64,000 nucleotides of DNA from positions 4,216,001-4,280,000 of the forward strand of contig NZ_CP114058.1 in the NCBI RefSeq assembly GCF_026967475.1, given 5' to 3'. This DNA comes from Rouxiella chamberiensis (GTDB taxonomy: Bacteria; Pseudomonadota; Gammaproteobacteria; Enterobacterales; Enterobacteriaceae). The position numbers were made by a program, and so were the translations under genes. Positions 39,817 through 50,402 of the stretch are shown here, one piece after another (the stretch's first letter is position 1; each line of letters starts with the position of its first letter). The notes under the pieces were generated by a model. It did not search any database. It was not told where the DNA came from and saw nothing but the letters and a program-made list of their open reading frames with translations.

Positions 39817-40389
39817 TTAATGACGTTCCTGACGCTGGCTTAACCAGTAACCATGCAGGTTCAACGCAGCCGGTTTTATCTCTTCGATCGTGGTTTCAAT
39901 CTGATCGTCCGTCATCCCTTCGAGCGTGGTCATATTCTTCTCCAAACCGTGCAACTCAATCGCCTCGAGAGAAGGTTTAAATGCCGCAGGCAGCGAGGAC
40001 CAGTCATCCAGCGCAATGCCGCGCATATAGCCATAACACCATTCGTCGACGACCGTATAGTCCGTTCCCTCTACCGTTTGCTCGCCAAACAGCGGCTCGA
40101 ACTGTTCCGGATAATCATTGAGCCGGTCTGCAATATCATTCATGTGCTGGAAAGTCAGATCCATAAAGCGGGTCACTTCCTCCTGAGATTCCCAGTCCGG
40201 GATAAAATCCTCTCCACCCCACAGGGCGACCAGCCATACGCTTGGCTCAATCATGTTTGGACCGGAGAGGATAGCCGTCAACATGCCGTCCAGTTCGGCA
40301 ACATCCAGAACGGATTCGTCATTGCCGTACTTGATCAGCACATCTTCAAGCCATTCGAGCTCTTCTTCGTTCAGGGGGCCGTCTTTCAT
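39817..40389 (-). CDS. UPF0149/YecA-family protein
   Basis: 190 residues, acidic and helical, with LDVAELDGMLTAILSGP and WLVALWGG typical of UPF0149. E. coli YecA carries a C-terminal SEC-C zinc motif; this protein ends at SQRQERH without one, so it is a shorter member. Function unknown. Confidence 0.82.
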   Translation of the reverse strand: MKDGPLNEEELEWLEDVLIKYGNDESVLDVAELDGMLTAILSGPNMIEPSVWLVALWGGEDFIPDWESQEEVTRFMDLTFQHMNDIADRLNDYPEQFEPLFGEQTVEGTDYTVVDEWCYGYMRGIALDDWSSLPAAFKPSLEAIELHGLEKNMTTLEGMTDDQIETTIEEIKPAALNLHGYWLSQRQERH

Positions 40390-40445
40390 GAGGTTCTCTC
40401 CAGCGGGATAAAATACGAAAAGGTATGGGGCGAATGATAGCGGAT

Positions 40446-40547
40446 TTAACGCAGCATTGGCTCAATAGAAACAAGGATTTTGTCCCAGTTGATGAATATC
40501 AGAATGGCTGCTGCCGCTGCAATAATGAATAACCATTTTCCAAGCAT
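40446..40547 (-). CDS. Small single-pass membrane protein (33 residues)
   Basis: An unreported-size frame: ATG at 40547 with a strong AGAGGAAAAG site eight bases upstream, stop at 40446. The peptide starts MLGKWLFIIAAAAAILIFIN, a single hydrophobic helix, followed by WDKILVSIEPMLR. Good ribosome site, short charged tail and membrane helix are typical of real enterobacterial small proteins. I do not recognise a named homologue. Confidence 0.65.
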   Translation of the reverse strand: MLGKWLFIIAAAAAILIFINWDKILVSIEPMLR

Positions 40548-40649
40548 ATCTTTTCCTCTTTCGCCGAACGTTTAAGACCCTTTCAGTGTAGATGGGGATG
40601 AGGAGAGAGAAAGGGAAAAAGCAGGTAATGAGTGGTTAATGAGATTGTC

Positions 40650-40900
40650 TTTGGTGCTGTTTGTGCCGCCGCTGACGCAGATAACTTTGCCTCTTACATC
40701 AAGGCACAAGGCAGTGCTAACACCTCTCGCATTCGCCGGACCTTGCATGTAGCCGAAGAGTTGAATGCCTATGACGAAGAGTTACTTTAAAAGCGCTTCT
40801 GGCACGCCTCGGAGTCCTGTCAATAACTGTGGGAGGGTCGAAAGCGCAGCGGGAACAAATAGCCTCGGTGGCGAGGCTGGGAGCCGCGCACGAGGGGGGA
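40650..40900 (+). pseudogene. Remnant of a P2-like replication gene (gpA)
   Basis: From 40656 the frame reads AAADADNFASYIKAQGSANT then AEELNAYDEELL, matching AAADAGNFAAYIEAQGGANT and AEELNAYDEE of the complete gpA at 61951. The DNA then matches a later part of gpA (AAGCGC-TCTGGC-CGCCTCGGAG block at 63737-63840) with the part between deleted. It is the C-terminal scrap of a second gpA gene, left by an older prophage at this site. Confidence 0.85.
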
Positions 40901-40974
40901 TAGTTATGTTTTGAGCCGACCGGCTTGGGAGTGAGAATTGCCGTGCGCCATTTTTGAGACACTTGTTACTTAAA

Positions 40975-41005
40975 AACAAAAAAGCCACTCGCTAAGGAGT
41001 GGCTT
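40975..41005 (-). terminator. Terminator associated with the tRNA-Ile2 3' end
   Basis: On the minus strand AAGCCACTC-CTTAGC-GAGTGGCTT followed by TTTTTG. It lies just beyond the tRNA 3' end, as expected for a tRNA terminator. An imperfect copy lies at 56263-56287 beside the second att site, showing that the elements carry tRNA-downstream DNA as well. Confidence 0.75.
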
Positions 41006-41026
41006 AATGTCCTGATTTAACAGGGA

Positions 41027-41077
41027 AAATTTGGTGGCCCCTACTGGACTTGAACCAGTGACCAAGCGATTATGAGT
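41027..41077 (-). repeat. Attachment site 1: tRNA-Ile2(CAU) 3' fragment
   Basis: 51 bp identical to 56308-56358. Read on the minus strand it is ACTCATAATCGCTTGGTC ... GGGGCCACCA, the anticodon loop (CAT) to the CCA end of tRNA-Ile2 as in E. coli ileX. The 5' half of the tRNA is absent, so this is an att copy and not a gene. A P4-type integrase begins 180 bp to the right. Confidence 0.9.
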
Positions 41078-41254
41078 CATATGAATAGCTTGTTTCATCC
41101 TTTTGCATTATAACCCAAGATGTTTAGTTAATTGCATTAAAACATGGAGTTATACTGTTTTCTTCGTTTCATGTTGTTCCACGATCTTCCTTTCAGTATC
41201 ATCCTTACATCACCTGCTACATCACCCAGAAAACAGCACCAGGAAGAATATCTT

Positions 41255-42560
41255 TTGGCAGATAATTTAACGGATTCATTGATACGCGGCCTCAAACCAT
41301 TAGATGCTGCTCACTATGTTTGGGACAAAAGCGGTGAGCGCGGTGCTGGCAGATTGGGTGTAAAAGTTGAGCCTTCCGGGCAGCGAGTTTTTTACTACCG
41401 CTATTACTGGCAGGCTCAACGTCAGTTCATCCTCTTGGGACGCTACCCAGAAATGTCCCTGGCTCAGGCAAGACAGCAGGCTAAAGGATATGCTGGGACG
41501 CTTAAAGAGGATATAAACCCTAAAACGGTGAAAGCGGAGCAAGAAGGTGCCCAAGAACAGTAAAAGCGCGCAGAACAGCTTAAAGGCAGTATTGAACAGC
41601 TGATACAGGGTTACACCAGTAAAATGCGTGAAGAGGGTAAACGGACTTGGTAACAGGTACTCACTAGACTTGAAAAAGAGACCTATTTCTTTATTAGTCG
41701 GGATACCAAAGCCAATCAAGTAACGCCGCTGCATATCAAACAGATATTAGCAGCTATCATCCAACGCGGAGCGAGCGTTGAGGCAAACCGCGGCTCGTTC
41801 TTATCTTATCGCAGCTTTTAACTACGGCCTGAAGGCTGATAACGATCCTGCAAACCACCAGCAAAACGTCATGTTCGAGCTGGAGATGAATCCTGTCAGC
41901 GTTATCCCAAAACAGTCATCGGCAGAAAAGGTCGGTGAAAACTGGCTTACGCTCAATGAACTACAGGATCTGATGGGCGCTTTCCCTCAAGCTTCCGGGG
42001 TGGGTAGCATCGTTAGCCATTTGCTTAACCTCTGTGTTTATACCGGTGGTCAACGACCGCATGAGCTGGCGGCGAGTCGCTGGAATGTCGTTAACTGGGA
42101 AGAGAAAACGCTGTTAGTGGTCGCTGATGTTTCTAAAAACAAACGTGACCACCTGGTACCGTTAACCGAATCCGCTATTGAAATCTTGCAGCGCGTAAAA
42201 GAAGAAAGCGGCAGTGACTCTGCTTATATCTTTTCACAGCGTAAAAATGCCGATAAGCATTTGAGAACTGATAGTTTTGCTCAGGCAATCATCTATTACC
42301 GTGAGTTTTTCCCCACTAATCCAAGCTTTGTTGCGCGTGATTTGCGCCGAACCTGCAAAACCTTGATGGGGGAAATCGGCATTACGAAAGAGCTACGTGA
42401 CCGTATCCAAAACCATGCCCTTCAGGATGTCAGTTCAAAACACTATGACCGCTATGACTATCTGGTAGAGAAGAGGAGGGCGTTAGAGCAGTGGGAGAAA
42501 AGGGTTAATAATGTTGAGCAGGCCACCAGCAATGTGGTGAATTTATTCCAGAGGGGATGA
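41255..42560 (+). pseudogene. P4-type tyrosine integrase, inactivated
   Basis: The N-terminal DUF4102 domain (LADNLTDSLIRGLKPLDAAHYVW, RFYYRYYW-like strand) starts from TTG 41255 with AGGA upstream. The frame meets TAA at 41561 and again at 41651, and shifts by one base near 41790. The C-terminal catalytic part is intact from 41778: GGQRPHELAASRW (Arg), RDLRRTCKTLMGEIG and SSKHYDRYDY (Tyr). Two in-frame stops plus a shift indicate true decay. Corrected length would be 434 residues, normal for the family. Confidence 0.88.
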
Positions 42561-42563
42561 GAA

Positions 42564-43178
42564 TTGGCTAAATATAGTCTGAATTCTTCAGAGATGATTT
42601 ACCAGCCTGGTTCATCGGACAGCGTATTGTTAAATAAACTGAGCATTGTAGATGAAGCTGAAATGGAAGCGCTGGAATCGGGATTACTGCTGATGTTGTA
42701 TGAGCAGATTTTTATAGAATCAGCTCCCCTAACAGCGTTAGATTTTGGGCATATCCAGGAGTGGCATCGGCATTGGCTGGGAAATGTCTACGATTGGGCA
42801 GGTAGATTGCGTAATGCTAATCTCGTGAAAGATGGTTTTAAATTTTCAGCTGCTGATCGAATCCCCCATCTCATTGCAGGCTTTGAAAAGCGTTATCTGC
42901 ATCGCTTTGAAGAACTTAACACCCTGAGCCGATTGGAACTAATCGATTATCTGGCTGAATGCCATGTGGAGTTTATCCTGATCCACCCATTCAGAGAGGG
43001 AAACGGCAGGTTGTCGCGTCTGCTTTTTGATGCGCTGTCGATTCAGGCTGGCACTGGGTTGCTGGATTACAGCCTCTGGGACGAGCATAAAGCTTTTTAT
43101 TTCAAGGCAATTCAGGCCGGTGTCTCAGGTAACTATAAGCCAATGATGCAGCTGGTTAACGATATTTTGCCGGATTAG
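42564..43178 (+). CDS. Fic-domain protein (AMPylation toxin type)
   Basis: 204 residues from TTG 42564 with GAGGGG upstream. The catalytic motif HPFREGNGRLSR is complete (His, Asp/Glu, GNGR, Arg). Fic proteins transfer AMP or similar groups to target proteins. No inhibitory (S/T)xxxE(G/N) helix is seen within the protein, so a separate antitoxin is expected; the small convergent gene at 43175-43333 is the candidate. It starts right after the integrase stop. Confidence 0.92.
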   Translation: MAKYSLNSSEMIYQPGSSDSVLLNKLSIVDEAEMEALESGLLLMLYEQIFIESAPLTALDFGHIQEWHRHWLGNVYDWAGRLRNANLVKDGFKFSAADRIPHLIAGFEKRYLHRFEELNTLSRLELIDYLAECHVEFILIHPFREGNGRLSRLLFDALSIQAGTGLLDYSLWDEHKAFYFKAIQAGVSGNYKPMMQLVNDILPD

Positions 43179-43333
43179 CGAGCTAAACCAATGATTTTTG
43201 CCTGAGCTTGGTACTGCTTAAGATTTTGCTCAATTTTCTGCACAGCTTCGCCAGTTTCAATAGCCGTTGAGCTAGCGACGGAACGGTAGATTTGTTGTTT
43301 GGTGATCTTGGCGCTGGTGGCTCGACTTTGCAT
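43175..43333 (-). CDS. Small protein convergent with fic, candidate antitoxin
   Basis: 52 residues from ATG 43333 with AGGA eight bases before. Helical and charged: KITKQQIYRSVASSTAIETG then EQNLKQYQAQAKIIGLAR. S22-TAI-E26 fits the Fic inhibitory pattern (S/T)xxxE, but the next residue is Thr instead of Gly/Asn. Its stop overlaps the fic stop by four bases on the opposite strand. Typical antitoxins of this class precede fic on the same strand, so the arrangement is odd. Confidence 0.6.
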   Translation of the reverse strand: MQSRATSAKITKQQIYRSVASSTAIETGEAVQKIEQNLKQYQAQAKIIGLAR

Positions 43334-43449
43334 TGTGTGGTCCTCATTGTGTTTTTTGAGATTGTAGTGGGTGGGCGAGGGGCTGACAAGGTGGTTTATC
43401 AGATGGAGTTTGCTGAAAAAGAGCCCACCCTTAAGGTGGACCCAGGTGC

Positions 43450-43680
43450 TCAATCTTGGTATTTCGCTCTTGCTCTCACTTCCTGCATGTTCATTCCGCA
43501 ATGAAGACGCTGATGTCCGCACATCCAGCATGAACAGTTACAGGGCGTATGATAAGCCTTACCGATATTGATAATAGTCGCGCCTTCAGGCCAGCTGTAA
43601 GCCGCACTATTATAGCGACCGCGTTTAGCTTTGAGTCTTTTCATATGATGACGACGAAGCGCTCGATCTCTTGTTTGCAT
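43450..43680 (-). CDS. Small basic Cys-rich protein
   Basis: 76 residues from ATG 43680 with GGGGA upstream. A basic N-terminus (RDRALRRHHMKRLKAKRGRY) is followed by CNCSCWMCGHQR, a cysteine cluster likely to bind zinc. I have seen similar short proteins in enterobacterial accessory DNA, but I know no function. Confidence 0.6.
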   Translation of the reverse strand: MQTRDRALRRHHMKRLKAKRGRYNSAAYSWPEGATIINIGKAYHTPCNCSCWMCGHQRLHCGMNMQEVRARAKYQD

Positions 43681-43808
43681 GGGTAATCCCCGAATAAACC
43701 GTCGGGGCAGCCACACCTTCGTGTGACCGCCGGAACGGCTGTTCGGAGTGGAGGGTTTTACGCATTCACTTTCCTTGATAAATTGTGGTTAGTGAGCCTC
43801 GATAAGGC

Positions 43809-45049
43809 CTATTCTATCGACCATTCTAGGCTTTTCAATTTCTCTATAGCCACCGTTTTAACGGTGAGCATGGACTGATGCACACCTGCCATTTGGAATT
43901 TGAAACTTTTACCTAATCCTATCTGTGCTGGATAAATCATCTGTACGTGCGGTATAGAATAGCGACCAGCGTAGGCATAAAGCTGATAAGCATCGGCTTG
44001 ATTAATACCAAACTTGCGGTCGTCACTATTGAGCAATTTCCATTTAGTATCGGCTATCATTACGACATTATCTTTTTCGTCGACAAAAGCTATATCTGGC
44101 CGCATCTGGAAAACATCGTGTCCGTTGTCTTGCCGCTGTGCGAGATATCTTCTGGGGCCTTGGGTCCGAAGATACCAACCTTTTTGATGGGCCCATGGTT
44201 TCAGCAGCTCGGCGACCCAAGCTTCAAAGAGACGGTTCATATCAAACAATAATGAGAATAGCGCAATCCCACCGGCCAAAATATCAGGTTTCATACCTGA
44301 CACAAACAGCCGACACTGCTCGATAACAGGCTGATATCGAAGACTGAATCTGTCATTATTTAGTTTTTTGAAAGTTTGTATTGTAATGGCTGTTTCGTGT
44401 ATACCGTCGAAGTGCATTAACAGTTCATGGAGCGTTGTTTTAGTCTGCCTTGATCTTACCTGTGGGATTAACAGTTTTAAGGTGAAACGGATAATTTGGT
44501 TTACCAGAATATCATCACTGAATTCATCAAAACGACAATACAGACGCTCTCGATGAACCATATTGTGTTTGATATGTTGTGGGATAGCCAATCGCCCCCG
44601 CAAAACCGGCAGGTTATCTTCCTGAGTAACGTAGCTCTTTAATTTTCCCTGTAACAGCAGAACGTGGACATCCTGACAAAAATGCTGAACAAAAATATCT
44701 AGCAAGGTGTGATTCTGTGTATTAATCCCGGCACTACCGCTCTTATGGCTATTAAGCACTCGAGCAGCGTATAGCATATGGATCAGGGCCGCGCGGCAAG
44801 ACTCAGGTTGGGTTCTTTGCCATGGATTTTTGGCAAGACCTCAATGGTTAGTTCCCCAAGTTGAATCACTCCACAATATTGTGAAAAACGCACCGATTGA
44901 TTGCCCCAACTTATTGCGCCAGCAGGAAGCGTTAATGCAAGTTTTTCCAGTAATGCGGCATGCTGGAGGCTGAGTGCTCTTTCAAAAGGCGCTCTTTCCG
45001 TTACCAACTTAAGCGTTGAATGTTCAATACAGCTTAGAATTTCTGGCAT
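43809..45049 (-). CDS. mcrC: McrC-like nuclease subunit, one-base frameshift
   Basis: Starts at 45049, five bases after mcrB. The N-terminal part (FSQYCGVIQLGELTIEVLPKIHG) ends early at 44783 because one base is missing near 44795; the continuation AALIHMLYAARVLNSHKSG runs to 43809. Restored length is 413 residues. The PD-(D/E)xK nuclease core is visible in RPDIAFVDEKDNVVMIADTKWK. McrC is the endonuclease partner of the McrB motor in modified-DNA restriction. Confidence 0.85.
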
Positions 45050-45054
45050 CTCGT

Positions 45055-47228
45055 TTAATCCAGAGATGCGTAGATTTTTCTGATCGAATCAGGAGTGATT
45101 TCATCAGCCCGACTTACTTTGTATTCCATAACATCTTCGAAGTCATCTTGAGTAAAACCAAAGACATCTTTGCTGGTAAGCCTAATGTGCCCAATAAGCG
45201 GCGCTTCAACGAGAGCCCCATTAGCGTCGATATCTTTAAAAATTCTTTGGATTTTGTTCCAGTCATCGTAAAAATACTCTTGTAACAGAGGGATAAACTG
45301 GTTCAAAAAAACGGCTTTTAGATCTTCAAAGGTTTTCACTTTGCAGAGGTAAGCGTGTCCCAGCATCAGATCGCGGCTGATCAAAAAACGGATCCTCTGG
45401 TTCATGGCTTCCAACAGTTGGCGCAAATGGATAGGATTGCCTTCGCCATCATCAATCAGCCCATCACCCGTTGCTCCGGCAATAAAATCAGCATTCGGCA
45501 TTAATTCCTTAAACTGAAAGCGGCGACGTAGTGCGGTATCTAAAAGCGATATTGAGCGGTCAGCCGTGTTCATTGTGCCGTAGATATCTAAATTATCCGG
45601 TACGCCAAAGGGTTTACGGGAATAGGGCAAAGTAATTTGCATGCCGCCAGTTGCTGAAAGGCGCTTATCGATCTCAATCAGAGTAATTAGCTCACCGAAG
45701 ATTTTCGCGACATTACCGCGGTTAATTTCGTCAATGAAAATGGCATAGCGATTCTCAGGATCTGCCTCAGCACGATGGCAGATCCTGCGGAAAACCCCAT
45801 CCTGTGGGCTATAGCTTAGCTCCCCACTCTCTTCATCTAATTCTGGTCGAATACCTTCGACAAAGTCTTCATAACTGTAGGCTTGGTGAAAGGTGACGAA
45901 TTCATAGCGTTGGATGGTTTTTTTGCATCGGGTTGTAATTTTAATGACTTACTCAATGTCACGAGCTCAACACACTCATCATCACTCTCTGGTAATATGA
46001 ACCAACTACTGTCTTCACGTTTATCAAATAAATAGGGGAGGTACGCCTTGCGTATTTTACTGTATCCGAGTTTTCAGCTGCATGTTGCTGCAGCGTTGAC
46101 CACATTGTTTGTTGCAAATTTTGGGTGCGTCCCTGAGCTGCTGCTTTGACCGCAATAAATTCATGATTTTTGATCTCACTGACTTTCGCTTTACCTCCCA
46201 AATCCCAAAGTGCCATAAATACTACATCGCACCACGACTTCTCAGCCAGCTGTTCGGTTAGCCACTGGTTCTCGAGTGATGGTGCTGGCAGTGCTTACAT
46301 ACTTTGCCTTTAGTAGGTTCAACTCAAAGGTTTTACCTGTTCCCGGAGGTCCGAACAGAATTAAGTTGATAGGTAAAGCATCCTGCATGGGGCTTACAGG
46401 CACAGATTCCGCAATGATCTGAGGCAGGATAGGTTTATCTGTTTTCTGCCAGTCCTTTGAAAGAGGTAAGACGTAAAAATCCAACGGCATATCTGGATAT
46501 TTTTCTTGTTGTTCTCGGCGGATCTCCAGTAACTGCTTATCAATCTCCAGCGCACTCATCTTATTTGGATTGATACCGGAAAACGCTTTAATAACCGACC
46601 TACGATCGTTGCCGCCAAAAATGCGTTCAAAATCGTCTGGAAACAGTAAAAAGAGCAGCATATGGCGAAACTGGCGTGTTTCACTTTCAGGGATAGTTTT
46701 CAGCCAGGCGGCGAACTCGAAGCCATTGTTTAATAGTTTTTGGCGCTCGGTAAGAGAAAGAGCCAGCAAGTGCTTAATTACTAAAATTTCAAAGACAAAC
46801 TCTTTGTAGCGTAAGGAGTTATATCCTACCCCTCCACTGCCAACTCCGTTTAAAACGTTGTCTTTCAATAGTGAGTTGCTAACAATTAAAGTTTCACCAG
46901 ACCATGACCAGATTTCGGCAACCTGAACCCGTTTAGTTTCAGCATTAATATTATCCGGGCACAGTAGCAGCAGCCAAAATAATTCTGCGGCCAGTTTCTT
47001 TGCCATGGCGGAACAAGGCCTTAATTGCTGTTCTAACTGCTCAAGAAATTTTCCAGTTAGCTCTAACTCGCTATTAATAAAACGCAGCTCGATTTCGGCA
47101 ATGTATTCACTGTTCCACAGTAAACTATTGCTAAACAGTGAACCTTGATCAAGGAGGCAGTGTTGTTTCCATTGACTTGCCGCGGATAAAATTTCTTCTG
47201 ACGGTTGTTCACCTGCAAAACGACTCAT
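45055..47228 (-). CDS. mcrB: McrB-like AAA+ GTPase subunit, three one-base frameshifts
   Basis: ATG 47228 has AAGGAG nine bases upstream. Residues 1-260 are a helical domain I do not recognise, without the usual methyl-cytosine-binding domain. Walker A is GPPGTGKT, Walker B YAIFIDEINRGN, and the McrB signature is GTMNTADRS. Between Walker A and B lies an insert of about 110 residues with a winged-helix look (VVFMALWDLGGKAKVSEI). Breaks: extra base near 46262, missing base near 46028, and seven rather than eight A in 45918-45924. Restored length is 724 residues. Confidence 0.83.
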
Positions 47229-47269
47229 TGAGTAGAACTCCTTAATAGCAACCTGAATCGATAACCGAG

Positions 47270-50200
47270 CTAACTAATCCGATACGAACCATTGTCAGAT
47301 GGCATGCCATCAGTTTCTCCATCTCTGTCAAACATGGCCTGCATGCTAACTTTAACGGCATCATTGACGGACTCAGATTCGCTTCTATCTTGCTTAAGCG
47401 CATTTTGTAACTGTTGGGTATCGTCAGTACTGTCGCCCATTGGCCATAAAGCCGATCGTGCAAGGCGGCGCTTACGTGACATAAGGCTTTGCAGTAAACA
47501 GTCAAAAGAGTGCTCTCGATAGCTCGCATGAATGGCCATTGGCATATGGACATTCACTGGATATTTCTGGCCAATACGGTGCACGCGATCGTTGCACTGC
47601 TCCTCTACGGCAGGGTTCCACCAACGCGAGAGGTGAATAACATGCGTCGCTGCTGTCAGGGTCAAACCCGTGCCCGCTGCTTTTGGACCTAACACCAGCA
47701 AATCAAAGCCACCATCTTGAAGCAGATGTTGTTGGAATTTTTTTACGATCTGTTGGCGTTTTTTGATGGGGGTATCGCCATTGATATGATCAATATGCTC
47801 GAGACTAAATTCCTGCCTGGCTAGCTCCATAAACCGGAACTGCATTTTGCGGTGTTCAATAAATACCAGAGCGCGCTCACCTTTCTCTTTAATACGATGC
47901 AAGATTTTAAAACAGGCCTGTAAACGCGCCGATGCATCAATAAAGCTTTGATAACCGCCGGACATGTCCATCGTAGGGTGCACAGAAACACCGCGAATGT
48001 GCTGCAACATTTTTAATGCCGCGCCTGCACCACCTTGCGACAATTTTACGCGTGCGTTTTCATAGGCGATGGCCTGTCCTTCAGGCATGAGGCGTGGATA
48101 TAGATACCGGCTTTTTGGCGGCAGCTCTTTAGCGACATCCTCTTTTAGACGACGAAAAGCTAAGGCAGGAAGACCATTCTGAGAATAGAAGACGCGTTGA
48201 TGAAGCCGTTGCATATTATCTTCTTCGGGTTCGTCGTATTGCTCTTTGAAATTGGTCAAAGTGTCGAGAGAACCCGGAGCCAGCTGATCCATTATGGCCC
48301 ACAAATCTGTTGTGGCATTTTCGATGGGGGTACCGGTTAACCCAATGCGGTAATCAGCATTGACTGCGCGGCCAGCATAGGCGCGAAGCGATACAGGATT
48401 TTTAATCGCCTGAATCTCATCAAACACTACCGCTGAAAAATGGATTTTGGCGAATGAATGCTGGTAGTTGGTCAGCGTAGTGTAGGTGGTAAGTATCCAG
48501 AAGCGGTGGCCCTTGCCTTCATTAATTGACTCATGGAGTTGGTCAAAATTCAGCAAGGCGTTGCCATCTTTTGTCTCAACTCCTTTGGCACCGAGAATTT
48601 TATACTGACTCAGCGCTGAGCCATACAGCCTCATTAAGTGTCCCAGACGATCGGCATCAGTATGCTGCTCAACCTCGGCATTCCAGTTCTCAAGTAGAGA
48701 GGTGGGCGCAACGATAAGAATAGGACCACGTGCTTTACCGGGTTCAGTGCTGGCAGCATTGTTCTCTTTTAACCAACGTAAAAATGCAATGGTCTGTAGC
48801 GTTTTACCTAATCCTTGCTCATCGGCATTAAGAATACCCGGCATACCTGTTTTCCAGGACGAGAGCTGGAGTTGAAAACTTTCGGTCTGATGTGAGCGCA
48901 ACGGTGTTTTTATACCTTGCGGCAGTTGCTCGGCAATGACCGTTTTACGCCCAATTAGGTCAGGACGCCATCCTAAATCATCAAAGTTGTCTTTGGTGTT
49001 TAGAATGATGGTTGCCGGAGGTAAGTCTATTCCATCATCGTCCTGAGTCAGGTTGGATAGCTTTGGGTCTTCTATATCGGCTAGCTCATCCAGACGCTTT
49101 TCGAGAGCAGCTAAAGTCTCTGCAGATGCATCAATGGTATGAGAGCCTAAACTAATCTGTTTTTCGCCCTGATCGATAGCTTTGCGCAAGCCACTGCAAA
49201 CGTTTTCCAGAGCGGCTTGGTCCATGTCATTGAGCGTTTTTAGCAACGCATCTGGAATTTCCTCAGGTAGCCATGAGGTGTCACCAAGTTGAACGTTTTT
49301 AAGTGATTTACGATAATTCAGCAGCCCGGTTACACGTTCAGAGTACTCAGCAGTCTCAACAAACGCAGGACCCGCTGCCGCTTCTATCGCTTCTTCTTCA
49401 CCTTGCTCATCCAAGCCATCTAGTTTTCCAGCGCTGCGCAAAGCAGACTCAATGGCCTCGGTAATCGCGGGTCTTGGATTTTGAATAAATGACAATCGCT
49501 CTTCTGTTGGCGCTTTTTGTTTGTTTGCCATCACTTCCAAAATTGGGCGTGCGCTTCTGTCGACGACTAAATAACTGCCTTCGCCAACACGATAAGCAGG
49601 TAGAAACGCCCTGGGTTCTAACGCGCTGTTGAAAACGATGCAGCATATTACCAGTGAGTTCGCCGTCAGATTCACTGACGGTTTCTCCTGCTTCCCCTAG
49701 ACCGTCTATCGATTTCCCAGAAAAAGGGACAATTTCGAAATCTGCTTCATCCTGATTTTGGGTGGCAGAAATAGAGAAACGATCGGCAAGGCGAACCTCT
49801 AGTCCCTGCAGGAAATCTGTCATTGAGACGCGAACTGCATCAATCTCACTACCCATTTTTACGCCGGGGTCGAGGGATTGCCTGAAGCGGGCCATGGCTT
49901 CCCAATCTGAAGCCTCACCCCCACCGGGGGTAAAATTCTCTGCGACCTCAACTGCTTCCATCATCCACAGCGGCAGGCGGCGCAATCCCTGCGAAGTAGA
50001 TAAAATTGAACCAATGCGGCGTGGTGATTGGCGTACGCCGTTACGCAACCATTCATGTTGCAACCTGAATGAGCTGCTGCCCAGAGAGCCTTCAATATCG
50101 GTTTTTAAGGTTAAGTCGATGAGCGGTGGAAAGCTGAGCGTTTGTGCGGCATGGGAGTCGAGTAAACCTGCCAGCTTATGTGATAAGTGGATTTGATCAT

Positions 50201-50402
50201 CGGTGATAATCAGATCCTCGTTATGCTCTTCGGCCAGGGCTTTTAAATCGGAGATAGCAAAGGCCAGTGCGCGATCGCTGTTAGAGAGCTTAGCGAAACT
50301 CTCGGTTTCCTTTCTTTTTAGCAGACGGCCAATAAAGCTTTGTTTATCAGGCTCGATGCTCAGAACCACTTCATGCACGTTGTGGCTAAAGTTAAAAGTC
50401 AT
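47270..50402 (-). CDS. zorD: Zorya component ZorD, SNF2-family helicase, one-base frameshift
   Basis: The C-terminal frame carries the SNF2 motor: ADEQGLGKTLQT, FDEIQAIKNP, GLTGTPIEN and HLSRWWNPAVEEQCNDRVHRIGQ. The N-terminal 300 residues are in another frame; one surplus base near 49620-49626 separates them. Restored length is 1043 residues, the size of type I ZorD. ZorD is thought to attack invading DNA after ZorAB activation. Its start overlaps the zorC stop by four bases; mcrB begins 41 bases after its stop. Confidence 0.88.

Noticed and set aside
41027..41077. tRNA gene at the repeat
   Set aside because: Only the anticodon-to-3' part is present at both copies; no D-arm or acceptor 5' strand follows. 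These are attachment sites, not genes.
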